This document shows, piece after piece, positions 61,923 through 64,000 of a stretch of DNA of 64,000 nt. Every line of letters begins with the position of its first letter. Position 1 is the stretch's first letter. The notes under the pieces are model-generated. The model did no database searches and was not told the origin of the DNA. It was given only the letters and a program-made list of their open reading frames with translations. Both the position numbers and the translations under genes were made by a program. Source of the DNA: Bradyrhizobium sp. NDS-1 (GTDB taxonomy: Bacteria; Pseudomonadota; Alphaproteobacteria; Rhizobiales; Xanthobacteraceae); contig NZ_CP136628.1 in the NCBI RefSeq assembly GCF_032918005.1, positions 4,821,501 through 4,885,500 of the forward strand, in the 5' to 3' direction.

Positions 61923-62013
61923 CCTTCGAGACGGCGCTCCGCGCCTCCTCAGGATGAGGTCCGGGACCCTCATGGTGAGGAGCGCGGCGACGCCGCGCGT
62001 CTCGAACCATGAG
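61923..62013. repeat. palindromic intergenic repeat
   Basis: TTCGAGACG (61925-61933) is the reverse complement of CGTCTCGAA (61998-62006). Between them lie CTCCTCAGGATGAGG and CCCTCATGGTGAGGAG hairpins. I recognise this type from dispersed Bradyrhizobium repeats. It sits in the operon between livK and the fused permease, where it could reduce downstream expression relative to the binding protein. Confidence 0.75.
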
Positions 62014-62031
62014 GCCCCGGTCTCTCTTGCT

Positions 62032-63234
62032 TCAATCCTTCGGCCGCAGCTTCTCGACCTCGGCATCACCGGGCAGATAGTCCGCACCCTTCTTGTAGGA
62101 CGAATCCACCATCACGCCCTTGCCGTCTTTCAGCGCGGTCTTGCCGACGAAGGCACCGAGCGTCGACTGGTGGTCGATCTTGCGGAAGGTGATCTCGCCG
62201 AACGGAGACGGCATGGAGATGCCCTCCGCCGCGGCAATCAGCTTCTCCGGATCGGTCGAGCCAGCCTTCGCCAGGATCGCGGCGGCCGCCTTGATGGTCT
62301 GGTAGCCGACGATCGAGCCGAGGCGCGGATAGTCGTTGTACTTGGCCTGGTAGGCCTTCAGGAACGCGTCATGTTCGGGCGTCTTGATCGAGTACCAGGG
62401 ATAGCCGGTGACGATCCAGCCCTCGGGCGTCTCGTCCTTGAGCGGATCGAGATATTCGGGCTCGCCGGTGAGGAAGGACACGACCTCGCGTCCCTTGAAC
62501 AGGCCGCGAGTGTTGCCTTCGCGCACCAGCTTGACGAGGTCGGCACCGAAGGTGACGTTGAGGATCGCTTCCGGATTGGCGGCGGCGACGGCCTGCACCA
62601 CGGGACCGGCGTCGATCTTGCCCTGCGGCGGCCATTGCTCGTCGACCCACTGGATATCGGGACGCTTCTCCGACATCAGCTTCTTGAACACCGCAACCGC
62701 GGACTGGCCATATTCATAGTTCGGCGCGATCGTCGCCCAGCGTTTGGCAGGCAGCTTGCTCGCCGCTTCCACCAGCATCGCCGCCTGCATGTAGTTGGAG
62801 GGGCGCAGGCGGAAGGTATATTTGTTGCCCTTCGACCAGGTGATGGCGTCGGTCAGTGGCTCGGCCGCGAGGAAGAAAACCTTCTTCTGGTTGGCGAAGT
62901 CGCTGACCGCAAGGCCGATATTCGACAGGAACGTGCCGGCGAGCATCGCAACGCCCTCGCTCGAGACGAGCTCGTTGGCCGCAGTCTGCGCATCCGCCGG
63001 CTTGCCGCCGTCGTCCTTGGAGACGACGACGAGCTTCTTGCCGTTGATGCCACCGGCCGCGTTGACCTCCTCGACCGCAAGCTGCCATCCCTTCCGATAG
63101 GGCTCGGTGAAGGCCGGCAACAGCGAATAGCTGTTGATCTCGCCGATCTTGATATCCTGCGCCATGGCCGAATGAGCCATGCCACCCGCCAACAGCGCAA
63201 ACGCCGCGCCGACGAAATAGTTCTTTGCTCGCAT
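62032..63234 (-). CDS. branched-chain-type ABC transporter binding protein (LivK)
   Basis: 400 aa from MRAKNYFVGAAFALLAGG, with GGAGG upstream and a signal peptide ending AHSAMAQD near residue 25. Family 6 features: KIGEINSYSLLPAFTEPYRKGWQLAVEEVNAAGG, AMLAGTFLSNIGLAVSDFA, and APNYEYGQSAVAVFKKLM. It binds the transporter's substrate in the periplasm. The ligand may be an aromatic acid or amide; the sequence does not say. Confidence 0.93.
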   Translation of the reverse strand: MRAKNYFVGAAFALLAGGMAHSAMAQDIKIGEINSYSLLPAFTEPYRKGWQLAVEEVNAAGGINGKKLVVVSKDDGGKPADAQTAANELVSSEGVAMLAGTFLSNIGLAVSDFANQKKVFFLAAEPLTDAITWSKGNKYTFRLRPSNYMQAAMLVEAASKLPAKRWATIAPNYEYGQSAVAVFKKLMSEKRPDIQWVDEQWPPQGKIDAGPVVQAVAAANPEAILNVTFGADLVKLVREGNTRGLFKGREVVSFLTGEPEYLDPLKDETPEGWIVTGYPWYSIKTPEHDAFLKAYQAKYNDYPRLGSIVGYQTIKAAAAILAKAGSTDPEKLIAAAEGISMPSPFGEITFRKIDHQSTLGAFVGKTALKDGKGVMVDSSYKKGADYLPGDAEVEKLRPKD

Positions 63235-63254
63235 CCCAACCTCCACCGTTAAAA

Positions 63255-63839
63255 TTATCTTAGACCGTCTTCGCCTTTGATCTCCGCAACCGTCAGCCCG
63301 CCGACGCGCGGCAGCGGACGACCGCTGTCGGTGACGGCGACCGCGACCATGATCTCGTTGGCGCGCGGCGCGTCGTTGATCTGAACCTCCATGCCGTCGA
63401 AATGACTGCGCACGAAGGCTGCGTCCTTGTGACCAAGGGGGATGTCGAGCGTGGTGCCGGGCCCGCTGCGCTTCTTCGATGACGGGATCAGCGCGGCACC
63501 CTTGCTCAGAACTTTGCGCACCGGCGCGCCCATCTTCGGGTGAAGGATCGCAGCCGCATGCTCCAATTCGCCGTTCTCGCCGACGGCCGCGGCCTTGCCA
63601 TAGCTCTGCGCCTTCGCGCCATCGATGCCGAGCGCAGCCACCGCGCGCTTCGACAGCAGCTCGCCCAGCTCCTCGCCGATCGCGATCAGCGGCGAGAGGT
63701 CTTCGACGTACTTTCCGGCAAATGGATTTTCGATCACGGCGATTGCCGCGGCACGCCGCGTCGGCGGCGAGACCTGCCGGCCCATCTCCATCTGCGTCTC
63801 TTCGACGACGGTGACGATCTTGCGGATGATCGCGCTCAT
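63255..63839 (-). CDS. DUF1185 'amino acid synthesis' family protein
   Basis: 194 aa. It matches DUF1185 as I know it: MSAIIRKIVTVVEETQMEMG, AVIENPFAGKYVEDLSPLI, GKAAAVGENGELEHAAAILHPKMGAPVR, and SHFDGMEVQINDAPRANEIMV. The family name is historical and the activity is not established, but these genes often sit beside Liv-type transporters and amide-degrading enzymes, as here. The gene is 20 bases upstream of livK and probably in its operon. Confidence 0.85.
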   Translation of the reverse strand: MSAIIRKIVTVVEETQMEMGRQVSPPTRRAAAIAVIENPFAGKYVEDLSPLIAIGEELGELLSKRAVAALGIDGAKAQSYGKAAAVGENGELEHAAAILHPKMGAPVRKVLSKGAALIPSSKKRSGPGTTLDIPLGHKDAAFVRSHFDGMEVQINDAPRANEIMVAVAVTDSGRPLPRVGGLTVAEIKGEDGLR

Positions 63840-63866
63840 GGTTGCGTCCTTAAGGTTCTTCCTTGC

Positions 63867-64000
63867 TCAGGCATGAAGTGCGTTCTCCTGCTTACGCGGG
63901 CGCGCTTCCTGCCGCTCAAAATCTTTCGGTCCGACGACAAGCATATCACCACATAGTTGCAATACGGCACCCTCGATCAAGCCGCGATCGAACAGTTGGC
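63867..64000 (-). CDS. C-terminal end of an unidentified protein (5' part outside window)
   Basis: The last 43 codons of a minus-strand gene, ending GDMLVVGPKDFERQEARPRK and then QENALHA before TGA at 63867-63869. It is 27 bases upstream of the DUF1185 gene and probably opens the same operon. Too little is visible to name a family. Confidence 0.6.
   Translation of the reverse strand, partial: QLFDRGLIEGAVLQLCGDMLVVGPKDFERQEARPRKQENALHA

Noticed and set aside
59885..61957. Open frame of 690 codons on the + strand
   Set aside because: Antisense to the fused LivH-LivM permease; composition is almost all charged residues with no domain.

Overview
The window looks like a chromosomal segment of a Bradyrhizobium-type alphaproteobacterium. 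This is inferred from the high GC of most of it, the dense set of uptake systems and amidohydrolases, and several GC-rich palindromic intergenic repeats typical of that group. No rRNA gene, CRISPR array or insertion sequence was recognised. One tRNA gene, tRNA-Gln(CUG), was found at 12515-12588.

Left part (1-12.5 kb): an accessory region with lower GC, weaker codon bias and long non-coding stretches. It holds a TIR/nucleotide-hydrolase-like protein cut by the window edge, an MtlR-like protein, a winged-helix protein, several very small membrane proteins and a 348-aa protein with a type I restriction HsdR-N-like nuclease domain. A small serine recombinase follows. Behind it is a three-gene module: a possible degenerate RNase-H-fold protein, a zinc-finger-like protein and a compact protein with the palm motifs of family A DNA polymerases. 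A structured, terminator-like element comes next, then a pair of membrane proteins, one with an HExxH metalloprotease motif. The 3' end of the tRNA-Gln gene points towards this region, so the tRNA is a plausible island boundary, but no second attachment copy was seen.

Middle part (12.6-35 kb): core-type genes. These are a DUF3750 protein, ribonuclease Z, a monooxygenase-like membrane protein, guanine deaminase next to a Bcr/CflA-type exporter, an amidase, and a TetR-controlled RND efflux pair with good operator palindromes. Then come MaoC-like, MltB-like and Baeyer-Villiger-type enzymes, an acyl-CoA ligase, a GH172 (DUF2961) protein and an acyl-CoA dehydrogenase.

Right part (35-64 kb): catabolic and uptake clusters. 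One operon encodes an SsuABC/NMT1-type transporter plus an amidohydrolase, beside a GntR regulator whose surroundings carry repeated TGCATGCA sites. A second operon encodes the lower protocatechuate 4,5-cleavage/gallate pathway (LigI, GalB, GalC/LigK), a 4,5-dihydroxyphthalate-decarboxylase-like protein and a dehydrogenase. It is headed by a TetR gene that diverges from a Bug-type binding protein across a perfect palindrome. After MscS, DUF763, a group of four small hydrophilic proteins and a cytochrome P450, there is a ferredoxin-NADP reductase divergent from an enamidase homologue across another palindrome. The window ends in a branched-chain-type ABC operon (DUF1185, LivK, fused LivH-LivM, LivG, LivF) followed by a MarR regulator.
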